Below are positions 13,644 through 26,110 of a stretch of 64,000 bases of DNA, in pieces; positions within the stretch are counted from its first letter, which is position 1; the number at the start of each line of letters is the position of its first letter. The notes under the pieces were generated by a model. The model had not been told where the DNA came from, did not search any database, and was given only the letters and a program-made list of their open reading frames with translations. The stretch is from the NCBI RefSeq assembly GCF_029633865.1, contig NC_079214.1, forward strand, positions 25,520,873-25,584,872, given 5' to 3'. Source of the DNA: Lampris incognitus (taxonomy: Eukaryota > Chordata > Actinopteri > Lampriformes > Lampridae). The position numbers and the translations under genes are program-made.

Positions 13644-15633
13644 ATGAAACGGATCCGGACTTCCATTTCTTCTAATTTAACATTCTTTGCACTTCTCATT
13701 TGTGTGTGTTCTGTGAAAGGTAAGAACTTTTAGTGTCTTGACAAGTCAGCATATCCTGTGCAAGTATCCAAATTAGGTTAGTGCAGTGTGGAAGCGGTAT
13801 ATTGCATAGATTAGCTACACAGATTAGCTCTACAGCGTCGACTCATACTTGGCCATGTTCCCAAAATATAGGAGGTTGTCTCTGTTGAGTCTCATATTGG
13901 ATGACTGGGCACTGAATTGTGCCAGTTTACCTAGTCGCTAAATTTGTTTTTGTTTTGGGTTTTTTTTACTCCCATAGTGCTTATAAGGTTCGCAGTGTTT
14001 CTGACCAGTGTTTCATTTGTTTCCATACTGTCACGTTTGTGTTATAATATAGTAACCAGGCTGTATTGTTCCTTACTATAGCGAGGAGAAAAGTATGGCA
14101 GTACAAACAAATCAAAACTCGCACTTTCGCCATTACCAGTTCTAACCATATCTTGAGCTACTTTTCTTTCGTCATTCATAAGAGCATGTCACCATCTTAC
14201 ATTCAGTTAAAATATAAATTTTTGTCCAAAGCCCATTCTGGCAAAGTGTAGTCACCTATATACAAATGAGAAACCTAATGCCAAGGAGCTGGGAAGCAAA
14301 CGTATCATTATCACAGTATAATTAGTGAATAAATGAATGACCATCCTGTTGGAGGGCAGGATACGTTCCCACACTATTATTACACTCGGTGGTTACCATA
14401 AGCGGTAGGTTTGCAGAAAAATAAAGCCCTCACTATTGTAATTTGAGGGTTAAAAGACACGCCATTGACCCTGACATTGCAGCTCAGTGCCTCCTGTTGG
14501 TCTCCCGAGTTGGTGCAGATGGAAAAAACACATGGCCACATAGCCCCAGGAGGAATTTAACTTTTTTCTTTTTTCTTTCTTTTTTTGCATTGCCTGCAAG
14601 GTTTAGGATCATTTGCCTCAAGTTGCTATCAAAGATCACTTGAAATGGTGTTGAAATGTACTTGGGATAAATGCAATGATTCTATTTCTTCAAGGGATGA
14701 AAAACCCTTAATCTTTATGCACATGTTTCATGTTTATGTAACCCTGAGCGGACGTTTTTGTGCATCCAGCTTATTCCTTTTCCACGCACCCACCCTTTGT
14801 TAAAGGGATCAGGTGGGATCCGTGTCTCAAGCCCCTCTGAGCTCCCCCCTGTCATGTTGTGTAACTGGTCATTCCTGAAAGCGATGTATACCTGTCTCCA
14901 ACCTGGCTAATCCTGCAATCTCTTAATCCGGCACATAAACATGTTCTGTTATCAAGTGTTTGGGTCAATTGAAATCAAGTGTTGGAAATCATTCTCTCTC
15001 AGATTTCGCCCTCAGGAGGAAGTCTGTTACTGAATTTGTTTTTCAGTATCCAAGCAACAGGAAACATTGAATGTTCTCCTTTTCACGCAAGGAACTCTGA
15101 TCACAATAGCATCACTGCAGAAGGGTCTGTTTGACACCAGCGATGTTACAGTACAGTGTATTTAAAGAGAAGAACCTGAAAAATGCCACCGTCTCTCTGA
15201 GGCCGGACCACTTCCGTTCCCCGTTGTGGCATTATCATCATTTATTCCCAGTGCACCATCTTTCGAGTGTTTGTTCAGATCCGAGTTCTATTTAAGACCA
15301 CAAGATCTGCTCGGCTACATGTTCACTTTTTCCATTTCGTCTGGCTCACTACAGGGCCCTTTGTAAACTGGCGTTCATGCTGAAACTTGTTAGTCAGTAT
15401 TACTGTAAAGCTCTTATGCAAAGCTTTTACAGCAACAGCCGGACTTGCATAGAGCAGGGCGGGTATGGTTCAAGGACAGGAAGGGAACAGCTTTTGGCTA
15501 ACCGCTAACCATGGCAAAAAGAGTGTACAAACTGCGAAAATCAACTGATGTCATATTCACAGCACTATGTGTCCATGAACATCTTAGTTATACAGTAATG
15601 CAAAAATAGAAAAAATAAACAAATACTGAGTCT

Positions 15634-15697
<64 letters not shown>

Positions 15698-18600
15698 CAG
15701 GAGCGCATACAAACAAACATAAATTCTATACATTGTTTATTTACCTCAGATTTACATAGTTTTTTCCTAAGAAGTATGTGATTTTATGTCAGGATAAATA
15801 GAAGAATAATCTATAAAGCAAATATCTGAAAAAAAAACAATATTAGTGAAGTGAGTGTGGGTTAACTCTCAACTGTGTCGGCATCTACGTGTACACCATC
15901 TAAACCTGTCCCCCACCTCTCTCACCGGCTTCAGCCATCATTTCTGTGGTCCAGTCAATGAGTCAGCACTTTGGGCGTCATGGCAAAATTGGCCCCATCA
16001 CTGTTGTTCCTTTGTGTTGGTGTTAATGCTTGCTCACGCCAGGAACAGGGCAACAGAGAGGAAATACAGTTAAATACAGTTAATGAAAAGCAAGTCAAGA
16101 TCTGGTTATGTGTGAAATACATTCCCTAACATGTTTTGCACATGTGTTTTCACCATTTCATTTGTCTGTTTTCAACAATAATTGATTGCTGAAGTCATTT
16201 TGTGCTTTTCTCGCACTTTTTTTTTTACCTTTCTTTATCGATCCTTCTCCCTCTGGCTTGCAGGTGACTACTGTGAGGTGAATCTTTGCGATAATGGGGG
16301 AACATGTGTGATGGGGATAGGGGAGGATCCCTTCATCTGTATTTGTGCCGATGGCTTCGGTGGAGACACTTGCAACCTGACAGAGACCGGTACATAAGAG
16401 AAAGAAGATGCTTTCTGAGTATACCTCATCATTACGGTTTAATCATACACTAAGTCTGATATCTTTTCCTTCTTTGCTCATGAATACTCTCAGGACCTTG
16501 CAGTCCAAACCCCTGTGGGAACGACGGCTTATGCGAGGTCGTTACTCCGACCAGACGGGGAGACGTTTTCAATGAGTACATCTGCAAGTGCCAGCCGGGC
16601 TTTGAGGGCGTGCACTGTCAGATCAGTAAGTACTAACTACTGTCTTGGATTCATGACTGTAACACGCCTGCCTAGCCTGTGCTTCCACCCACCCACATAC
16701 ACAGAGCCCCCCCACACACACACACACGCAGAGTGGCACACTACTGAGCATTAGATCAGGAGATATATGGTCAGCATAGGATGGAACCTCTGGTAGACTT
16801 TCTCAAAGCTTTTTAAGTGTAAACAGCTGGGTTTTTCCACTCTGTCACAGCATCAAATGGTGTTAGCGATGTGTAGTCATCTCTATGTCTTGTGAAAGAA
16901 CTCCATTCAGCAGGCCTTGGTGGTTTCTTCCTTTGGCTAATTAGTAAAAGGCCACTCAAACACTTTTGGCATGCAGCAGCCCTCTCTACACACCACATTG
17001 GGTAGGTTTGTCCTCTATACGGCCATTAGCTTGACCTAATAAAGCAAAGAATTTAATGTCAGTGACGGCGTACTCTATCATATCCTCTTAAGATAAAACT
17101 CTGGATTACCAATTAGGTTTGTAATTAGAGCAGAGTTTTAAGATTGATCAAAGTGAACTAAAAGAAGAAAAAAAACAAGGGAAAGAGGGAAATCCCAGTA
17201 ATAACTTCTTCTACAAACAGGTCCCGGTCCAGAAAAGACTGGAAAGAGTTTCATTATTACTATATTCTAAATTTAAAGGAGTGGGTGTGTTTTTGCTTTT
17301 GTCTAGCAGGATGTTTTTATTCTGTGCTGTATACAAATGATGTCATGCATACCAGTAAACACTGTATGTCTTCTCTCTGCCAAAACTGGAATAAAGGGCT
17401 TAAGGGTGAAAATCAGGACAGGAAGATGCATTTAGTGATTACAGAAGTGTCTCCTGTCAGTTTTTTATTGTTTTTATCCACACTGGAACAGAAGCTCCTC
17501 TATAAACAATGGCTGTAACTTGGTGAACTGTTAGTGCAAGTGTTGAATATTAACTCAGTTGATGGCACATTTCCTTATTAATGACACGAAAGCGGAGGTT
17601 TATTCAAACTCTACTCTCACTAGCTTAGCCGCCTACTGCAGCCAAGCCTAAGACAGACATTATTATTAATGTAGATGTTATTGGGTAAATACGACTCACC
17701 CTCCAAAATCCCTGCCTGGCCACCAACTGTGGTCAGTTTGGCAGACTGGATGTCCACTCCCATCAGTTTTGTGCATATTCAGTAAGAAATGTAATGGATT
17801 TGTTCGGTGGGATTTGGAGCAAAACCCTGTGTCTTTCTGACTAACCACCTCTTCACATGGCTTCAGGATGAGGACATAAGCTCATGGCTGAACCGCTGGT
17901 GTGTCAAGTTTTATTTTTAAATCCTACCATGAATGACACAGTTGATGAGATTGACAGCGTTTCCCTCAGCACATATGCATGCATACACACATGCACGCAT
18001 GCACGCACACACAGAAATGTTCACACATTGCTTTGGAGTGGATTTTTCCAGCTTTGCTGTTGAATATACATCTCCCTGTGTGTCTCTCAACAGCAATTCG
18101 AGGAATACTTTCTATGTTTCTGGAAGTGTTTCCTGTTTCTAATAATTTCCTGTTTCTCTAAGTGTTAACAGAAACAGGAGTTAAAGAGGCCCACTACTTG
18201 ATGGCTGTGTTTTATCATGGAGCCTAGAGGAGTTTTTCAGGGCCAGTGAAACAGGTGGAACCCTACTGACCCCTGCTTACCTATGGGTGGCAGAGGTTGT
18301 GTCAGTTTGATTTCTTATTCAATAAAATTTGAATCAATGCACTCACACAAAAACACATCATCATCGGCGGTCACCCGGGGTCAAGTATGACTGTCCTTCT
18401 GGGTCCTTGTGGGTATCCTTGCGGAAGGATGCCTGCACGTGACAGCTTTTTACGTGGAGTGGCTGATGCACCTGCAGTCACCACACGGTCCTTGACACGG
18501 GGTGGCCAGAGTCCAATGGCATGGAGAACCAAGACGATTGGGGACCACCCTCTGTTGCAGCCTTCATTCGCCTTCACTGTCGTGACCTGGAGACATCCTC

Positions 18601-18787
18601 CACCCGTTCTGCCGTTGAGATCTTTGTTGGATTGCACTTCATCTGGAACCCCCCCCCCCCCGACCTATCCGCCTTGGGTGATCCTACCAGGAGCAAAGCT
18701 CGAGACGGCATAGCTCTTGGGATTATTAGTACATGCAAGCTTCTACCCCATGACAAGGTGGCGATCCAGGAGAACACACACACACAC

Positions 18788-18865
<78 letters not shown>

Positions 18866-21800
18866 ACACCATACCACACCACACCACACCTGTCCTCCTG
18901 CTCTTAATGCTATGAACATCCACAGCCCAAAACAAGGGTGCTCCCATGTGGGTTAACAGGAGAATTACAATGTTCCTAGAGCCACAGCAGATAGTCCGCC
19001 TGCCTCTCAAACTTCTATTACATCTTGCCCTACAAATTGGATAGGTAGGTGTCCCCTGCCTCCACTCAGGTTTTACACTCAGGGACACTTCTGTCATCAT
19101 CTGAGGTCGAAGGGAGACCCTTCAGCTCCTGCTGTGGGTTGGGAGCACAGTAAGGGTATTGTGGCCCTTCACCTGCATCATAAACCTCCATTGCGCTGCC
19201 TTAACTATTTGCGAGCAGCCGTGCACACAATCTCAGACCATTATTTTCATGTTGTGATCTTTGTGCTTCAGAATTTATTTCACCACTTTCAGACTGACAT
19301 TTTGTAAAACAATGTTGGTCATGTCTGCAATTTTTTTTTAATATATTCAGATGTGAATGACTGTGTTAACCAGCCCTGCAAGAATGGAGGGATATGCAGG
19401 GATCTCGATGGAGACTTCACCTGTCACTGCCCTTCACCCTATGTTGGAAAGCAGTGCCAGCTACGTAGGTCCACACCAAAATGTTTGATTCGTGTGATAT
19501 ATGAATTTATTCAAAAATAAAAATTACACTTATATTATCTCTTAGCAAAATATGTTTGCAGCATCGATGTGTGTATCAATGATTATTGGCTGTAATTAAG
19601 AAAATACTTTAAAATTGCACTGCAATTTCAGTAAGATAATATTTCGACATTGTGTCATAGGTTGTATTTCTCTGCTGGGGATGGAGGGAGGGGGAATCCT
19701 GGAGTCCCAGATTGCATCTTCCTCTGTGCATTATGGCATTCTGGGTCTTCAGCGTTGGGGCCCAGAATTGGCTCGGCTCAACAACCAAGGCATAGTCAAT
19801 GCCTGGACCTCTGCTGCCCATGACAGGAACCCCTGGATTGAAGTAAGTCAAACATACCTGTTCACATTAAAGCAACAATTTGGAATGACAATATAGTGAT
19901 ACAACATGAATTGTGATATTGTGTGTGTGTGGGGGGGGGGTCATTTAAAAGGGCAAGCAAGATGTGTTGTTAGGCCAGTGTTATTGTATATATGTTCCCA
20001 TTATTGTATATATGTTCCCATTCAGATTCTGGCTTAAAGCCAATGGTAAATTGTGTTGAGATTAACTAACTGGGCTCCTCTTTTGGTGGGAGGGTTCATC
20101 AGGTCAATATGCAGAAAAAGATGCGCCTGACAGGCATCATCACCCAGGGGGCTAGTCGCATGGGCGCAGCTGAGTACATTAAAGCCTTCAAAGTGGCAAC
20201 CAGCTTTGATGGAAAGACCTACAGCATCTACAGAGTGGATGGCCAGAGGAAGGACAAGGTTTGAGGGTTCACTGAAAAGATGATTGGGGTTTTTTTCCAA
20301 CCTGAGTTTAGTTTTTACCGTCATGCAAATCAGTTATGGTATCATTTTACGCACCAACTTCATTTTGTAGATGTTGTACATGGCAGCACTGCTGGACTCA
20401 GTGTCCTATGGTGCATCAGAACATGAGCATCAGACATGTTTCATCAAGTCCAATTTAACCCAATCATCTAAAACACATGTTTGGAAGTGAAAACTAAAGT
20501 GTAAGTTAAAAGATAATGTAGATAATACCCTATATGTCCAATATTATCAATGGTTGATTGCATTGCTGAGTTACTTACTGGTTAAATTTGCAGGAATGAC
20601 CATCTTACTTGCCGTAGGTAGTATTAACCATCAATAAAATACCCAGCCAGAGTAATAGAGAAGTTATAAATAATGGGAAATCATATACACAGTCTAACTA
20701 AGACACTATGTTTTTTTTGTCATTGTTGTTGGGGCGGCACGGTGTCCCAGTGGTTAGCACTGTTGCCTCACACCAAGAAGGTCCTGTGTTCGAACCCCTG
20801 GCCGTCGCAGGTCCTTTCTGTGTGGAGTTTACATGTTCTCCCTTTGTCTGTGTGGGTTTCTTCCGGGTGCTTCTTTTTCCTCCCACCATCAAAAAGACAT
20901 GCATGTTAGGGTTAATACACCGGTCTGTCCCTGAGCAAGGCAATGGAAAGAAGAACTGGAGTTGGTCCCTGGGAATTGCAGCTGCCCATTGTTCCTATAC
21001 AATAGGATGGGTTAAATGCAGAGAACAAATTCAATGTTAACCTACAATGACAAAATAAAGTGGCTTTCTCTCTTCTTTCTTTCTTGTTGTTGAAAGGTAA
21101 GGTTTAAGGGTCATGTTCAGCTGTCCTGCAAGATGCCATTGTGAAAACTATATGTCCAGCAGTGGTACCATGTCCAAAATCTCCAAAATGAGTAAAATGA
21201 TATCATTACTGAAGATCATAATGACAAAAACTACAAAAATAAGACTCGAATTGTGAAAAAAGAGAATTATATCATAACTTACATTGAGTCTTTAGTATTG
21301 AAATGGCAGTTTTTACACTAACTCAACAATAAGTTCCAAATAGAGCTTCTCCTGACTCATTTCCCTTTGCCTTTTTCTCCAGGTCTTTGTGGGCAATACA
21401 GACAATGATGGCACGAAGACCAACATGTTTGACCCTCCTATCATCGGCCAGTACGTCCGCATCATTCCTGTGGTGTGCCGCAAGGCCTGCACTCTGCGGA
21501 TGGAGCTGGTGGGCTGTGAACTTAATGGTAAACACCTGGAAACGATCCTACACAGTTAGTGGCAGATATACCGATATTATCTTTGAAAGTGACAAAGTCA
21601 AGCCTGTCGAGTTTACGGGAGACAGAAAGGCTTTTTTTTCTTCCTTTTTTTGACGTAGATGAAAAAGATAACAAACTCCAGATTCAACTCAAATCCAAAA
21701 AAACCCCTGTCCCTCATGAATTTAAAGAATATAATAAAACTGATGAAATGGGGAAAACTTCTCTGGTTCAACTTTTCCAACTGTTTCTGTTGTTGTTGTT

Positions 21801-24800
21801 GTTGTTGAGTTGGTTTCATTTAGCTGTGGTTCCCCTGACAAGCATGAAGACAATGAGAAGGGTTTATTTTAAAGGCATAACATGGTTGCAGGGCAGCACG
21901 GTGGCGCAGTGGTTAGCACAGTCGCCTCACAGCAAGAAGGTCCTGGGTTCGAGCCCCGGGGTAGTCCAACCTTGGGGGTCGTCCTCTGTGTGGAGTTTGT
22001 ATGTTCTCCTCGTGTCTGCATGGGTTTCCTCCGGGTGCTCCGGTTTCCTCCCCAGTCCAAAGACGTAGCTCAGATGAATCAGACATACTAAATTGTCCCT
22101 AGGTGTGAACGTGTATGTGTGTGTCGGGCCTATGATGGCCTGGTGGCCTGTCAAGGGTGTCTCCCCGCCTGCTGTCCAATGACTGCTGGGATAGGCTCCA
22201 GCATTCCCACGACCCTGAGAGCAGGATAAGCGGTTTGGATAATGGATGGATGGAACATGGTTGTAATTCTGTTGTATGACTGGGCAACATTGCAGTTAGC
22301 TCGTTAGGCTACGTTGAAAATGGTATTCAATAGACAACGGTCCTTCCATGTAACAATAACAGTACTCCAGACACACACACACACACACATGCACACACAC
22401 GTACATATAAATGCATATTTGTGTGTTTCCACCCCCATCCTTTTGTCCTCTGTCTTCTTTAATACTCTGTACTCAAACGCCACATACATCGCTGCACAAT
22501 CCACTTCACGTATCCGTTACTTCTCTACCTGGTGAGCTTCCTCCATTCTTTCCACTTGGCTGTTGGTGTGTATATAAAGAAGTGAATTTAATCCATCAGA
22601 TGAATTCTGCATGCTCGTCATTTTCTTGAAATTGTGTTCACTCTTTTCTCTGGGTGTGATCATTGTTCTTTTCATCTCTACTCCACCCCTGTCCTGTCTT
22701 CTCTTTCCTCTTCTGTCCCGTTCATTTCCCCATTCTTTGTTCTCCTTCTTTGCTTTCTTTTATTTACAGTTTATTCAAACACGGCAGGTTGTTCTGAGCC
22801 AACGGGAATGAAGTCCCGCCTCATCTCTGATGGGCAGCTGTCAGCCTCCAGCTCTTTCCGCACATGGGGCATTGATACCTTCACATGGCACCCTCAATAT
22901 GCACGACTGGATAAGCAGGGAAAGACCAATGCCTGGTCCGCGGCCACCAACAACCGCTCAGAGTGGATCCAGGTGAGGGAACGATTTTTGTTTTTATTGC
23001 ATTTGTTGAGAGTTTTCTTATTTAATATTTAAAGCCATATTTCTACAAGTATTTGGTGTATTGCATACATGTATGCATGCATGAATTTATATCAGCATGT
23101 ATTTTCAGATGTAACTAATCAAGTCGACAAACCTAAAAAACCTAAACTCTAAAAGAAAAACATACTCATTTAATTCTTTAGACAAATATATACACTTTCC
23201 ACTGTAGTCAAATGGAGTTCCTCATCATGCAGCAGAGCATAAACACATCCATACCTCCCTATATTTATACCTTCCTATATTTATAGAACTTTGAAACAAT
23301 GTCTTTAAGTGACTGAAGTTCATCAGGTACATTTATAGCCCTTATTATCAATTCACAGCACTCCAGCTTAAAAGGTAAAATTGGTACAAAAAAAATGTCG
23401 CTCTAGTGATCACTAATGGCGCCCAGAAGGAATTGCGACATCGGCAAATTTAGACCACTTGAGCTACAGTGGCCTGCAAATGACACAACTAGTCTAATGC
23501 TAATAACGTCTCACAATTTTACAAGCTAGCAAATGCAGAAATACTGCAGAACTGTCAAGTGAAGAGGTACTCATTTTGTAAGTCACTGCACCATATCCGT
23601 CAGTAGCATGGCCAGCTTGGGATGAGTTTCTATGCCTTTGTAGTCACAATTCGCCCCCTCTCAAAAGCGAAACTTGTATTTATTCTACTTTTGGAGTGGC
23701 ATTTATCATAACATTTTGCCAGATGAAAAGGCTTTTTGGATTCTTTCGAGTTTATGTTGCAAAGCTGCCACCTCCATATTGGAAAGTTGAATCATGCTGT
23801 AAGCTGAATGTGTGGGGACCCCTGTAGATGGACACTGGATTTCTAAAGGGCGGGGCGTCCCCTACTGGGGTGTGTCAAGCAAAATTAAGATACTGGGCTG
23901 GAATGCAAGTTTTGCAAGGCAGAGATTTCAGGTCAACAACTCTTTCCAACTCCCCCATACATGAGGGTCATTTTTTTTGCAATGATAATATCAAAATTTT
24001 AGTGATATAACTTTTGAAATAAAGCCAGAGTTATTTTTTTCTCGAGTTACATTCAAGAACTGATTTAATTCATCCATTGCACAATAGGAGGATTTTTTTT
24101 TCATTAAAAAAAAAAAGAATCCTCTTGGCTAAATGGATATATGAGGATAATCCTCATATATCCATTTAGCCATCATACATTTTTAGCAGTGGCAATGTGG
24201 TGGCAGAATGAATTCACTAGTAACGATGGATCTGCAATAATACCTAAAGTAGCTGACATTTTGTGTAGCGTTAGACCAGTAGAAAAGATCAGATATTAGC
24301 ATGGTTTACTCTTGCAGTAAGATCATAGCCTGCCTCTGATAGTTCATCCAACAGAAGTTGCAAGGTCTAACTGTTGTCTGTGTTGTTACTCCAGGTGGAT
24401 CTAGAGAAGACCAAGCGCCTTACAGGCATTATCACCCAGGGGGCCAAGGACTTCGGGGTGGTGCAGTTTGTGTCAATGTTTAAAGTGGCTTTCAGTGACG
24501 ATGGGCAGTCTTGGACCACAGTGAAAGAAGAGAGCTCTGGAAAAGATAAGGTTAGACAAACGTGGATCCCAAAATATCTCTGACCTATCTTATCAAACAA
24601 GGCTCTCATCCTTTGCAGATTATTTCCAATAGTTACTGTTAAGATAATTTATATGTGGTCTGGTTCGGAGATCCTTAAATACCTCTCTGTGTTGATTGTT
24701 GTACTAATGTAATTTTGCATCTCAAGGGAGACTTTCTTGACAAAGGCTAGTACCTTATCAGGTCTAAAAATATTTTCACTCTGTCCGTTTTCCCTCGCTC

Positions 24801-25549
24801 TCTCTCTTTAACATCACTTGCCCTGTTTGTCCATGCTGGAGCAGTGAACGGCCAACTTCCAAGCATAGCCCTTATTCTAGGAGATAAGTGAGACTTGTCC
24901 TCTGCCACTTTTAAAAGAAAATCAGCTACTTGGGTCCTATAATAGCTGGCCCCAGATGATTGGGGGAAAAAAAGCTGCAAAACAACCTTTGATCTTTTTA
25001 TGGACCACGCTAGGGGCCATCCCCAAATAGTGTGAATGACAGGGTGAGGTTAGTAGAATTTGAGTCATCAGGTTGTTGTGGCTCAGCTCTGCAAGATTCA
25101 TGACCCCGATTGTTACTCAGCCATAACATAGGCAATTTTCTGGCTTTATCCAGTGTCTTACAGAGCCGAAAGTTCATATTTATTATGAATTTATAACACA
25201 ATTGGGAACTGGATTTCTAATTCTTGCAGTAGTGCTCTACAGCTATACAGGACCACAATCACTCATCCATATCACTTGTCTCCTGTTTCACTGCTATTAG
25301 CAAAACTGACTCTGGTAAAAAAAAAGAACATGTCCTATAAACAATATGTTTTGTCCCATTAGATATTTATCTTATTCTATTATTTCACAAACATTTCACT
25401 TGCAGATATTCCAAGGAAACATTGACAACAACACTCATAAGAAGAATGTGTTTGAGCCATCATTCTACGCCAGATACGTCCGTGTTGTGCCATGGGAATG
25501 GCATGAACGCATCACCCTACGCATGGAGTTGTTGGGATGCGATGACTAG
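13644..25549 (+). CDS. mfge8: mfge8, milk fat globule EGF and discoidin protein (lactadherin)
   Basis: This secreted bridge protein binds integrins through RGD and binds phosphatidylserine membranes through discoidin domains; it is known from uptake of apoptotic cells. Ten coding exons: 13644-13719, 16264-16389, 16494-16625, 19351-19464, 19661-19842, 20103-20258, 21383-21527, 22770 (or 22788)-22972, 24395-24550 and 25406-25549. They give 477 or 471 residues. Order: signal peptide (1-25), EGF1 (26-67), EGF2 with RGD at about 89-91 (DNA 16556-16564), EGF3 (112-149), and two F5/8 type C domains (150 to about 310, then to the end). The second ends [10 protein letters not shown]. Three EGF repeats is the layout of EDIL3. 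However, discoidin residues such as PELARLN, VNAW and the RTWG stretch, together with the abhd2 and hapln3 neighbours, support mfge8. The start is the only ATG before a hydrophobic leader. Confidence 0.95.
15636..15695. repeat. (CA)n microsatellite in mfge8 intron 1
   Basis: About 30 uninterrupted CA units in the intron between the signal-peptide exon and EGF1. Confidence 0.95.
18360..18700. repeat. unclassified GC-richer interspersed repeat
   Basis: A GC-richer block in the intron between EGF2 and EGF3 of mfge8, starting near GGCGGTCACCCGGGGTCAAG and ending at a C-run (18650-18660). Its composition differs from the AT-rich intron around it and it has no intact frame. It looks like part of a dispersed fish repeat, but I cannot assign a family. 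Confidence 0.35.
18774..18863. repeat. (CA)n microsatellite
   Basis: About 45 CA units with one G interruption near 18792, directly after the GC-richer repeat block in an mfge8 intron. It generates spurious CVCVCV and THTHTH frames on both strands. Confidence 0.95.
20731..21083 (+). mobile_element. tRNA-head SINE with GCTGCCCA-type tail
   Basis: The head GGGGCGGCACGGTGTCCCAG carries an A-box-like region and a B box (GTGTTCGAACCCC). A middle part with ACATGTTCTCCC follows. The tail contains GCAGCTGCCCATTGTTCC, GGATGGGTTAAATGCAGAG and an AATAAAG signal, ending in TTCTTTC repeats. The 8-base flank TTGTTGTT is duplicated (20723-20730 and 21084-21091). In an mfge8 intron, sense orientation. Confidence 0.8.
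21891..22253 (+). mobile_element. tRNA-head SINE with (ATGG)n-type tail
   Basis: The head GGGCAGCACGGTGGCGCAGT is shared with the SINE at 20731, with B box GGGTTCGAGCCCC. The body has CGGTTTCCTCC and TGGGATAGGCTCCAGC. The tail is GATAAGCGGTTTGG then ATGGATGGATGG. Flanks at 21879-21890 and 22254-22265 match at 11 of 12 bases (AACATGGTTGCA). Full length, in an mfge8 intron, sense orientation. This is a very common teleost SINE type. Confidence 0.85.
24127..24171. repeat. perfect 22-bp inverted repeat
   Basis: Arms 24127-24148 and 24150-24171 are exact reverse complements around a single A. It lies in the mfge8 intron between the two halves of the second discoidin domain. No terminal duplication is obvious. 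It may have arisen by replication template switching. Confidence 0.9.
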
Positions 25550-25886
25550 ATCTGTCAGTCCCAGATCACAATACTCCGCCCTGATTTAACCTACTACTCT
25601 TTTTTTTTAACCACACCTGAGACTGCATTTGGGGCTAAAGCCGCCTTTGACTCTTCTCTGACACCAGGACAGAGAAAGTTAGATGTATAGAATACACCTC
25701 GCAGTGGGACGGTGGATGTTTCATTCTCTTGTCTGTACATTTCTCTATGCAATTATGGATTAGGCTTATTTTTGATGGATAGCTGAGACTACAAGGTTTA
25801 CAAACCTCTTTAGCAGCACTATTAGGTTTTGTTTTGTTTTCGTTTTTTTTAATTGACAATGCTTTGACTGTTGACATTGCATTTTG

Positions 25887-25958
25887 GATTTGCTTACTGA
25901 GAGCCCTCTACTGAGTGTTCATATTTGCTTACTGAGAGCCCTCTATTGAGTGTTCATG
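25887..25958 (+). repeat. short tandem duplication in mfge8 3' UTR
   Basis: A unit of about 38 bases (TTTGCTTACTGAGAGCCCTC...GAGTGTTCAT) occurs twice in a row, about 340 bases after the mfge8 stop, presumably in its 3' UTR. Confidence 0.7.
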
Positions 25959-26110
25959 CTTTGAACTCCGTTAGCTTTGGATCTTTACAAGTGGTTTTGC
26001 CATATACGCATATTACCATGTGATTTAGTTCATTTAGCTCCGTCCATGAATCGATGCTGATTTGTGGCTCTCCCAAAGTTTGCAATGTGTTATTGTCGCT
26101 GTACTAAGAG

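Noticed and set aside
18521-19100. Long open frames of His-Thr and Cys-Val repeats on both strands
   Set aside because: They are translations of the CA/GT microsatellite with no start context, homology or splice support. The same holds at 2430-2990 and 28574-28946.
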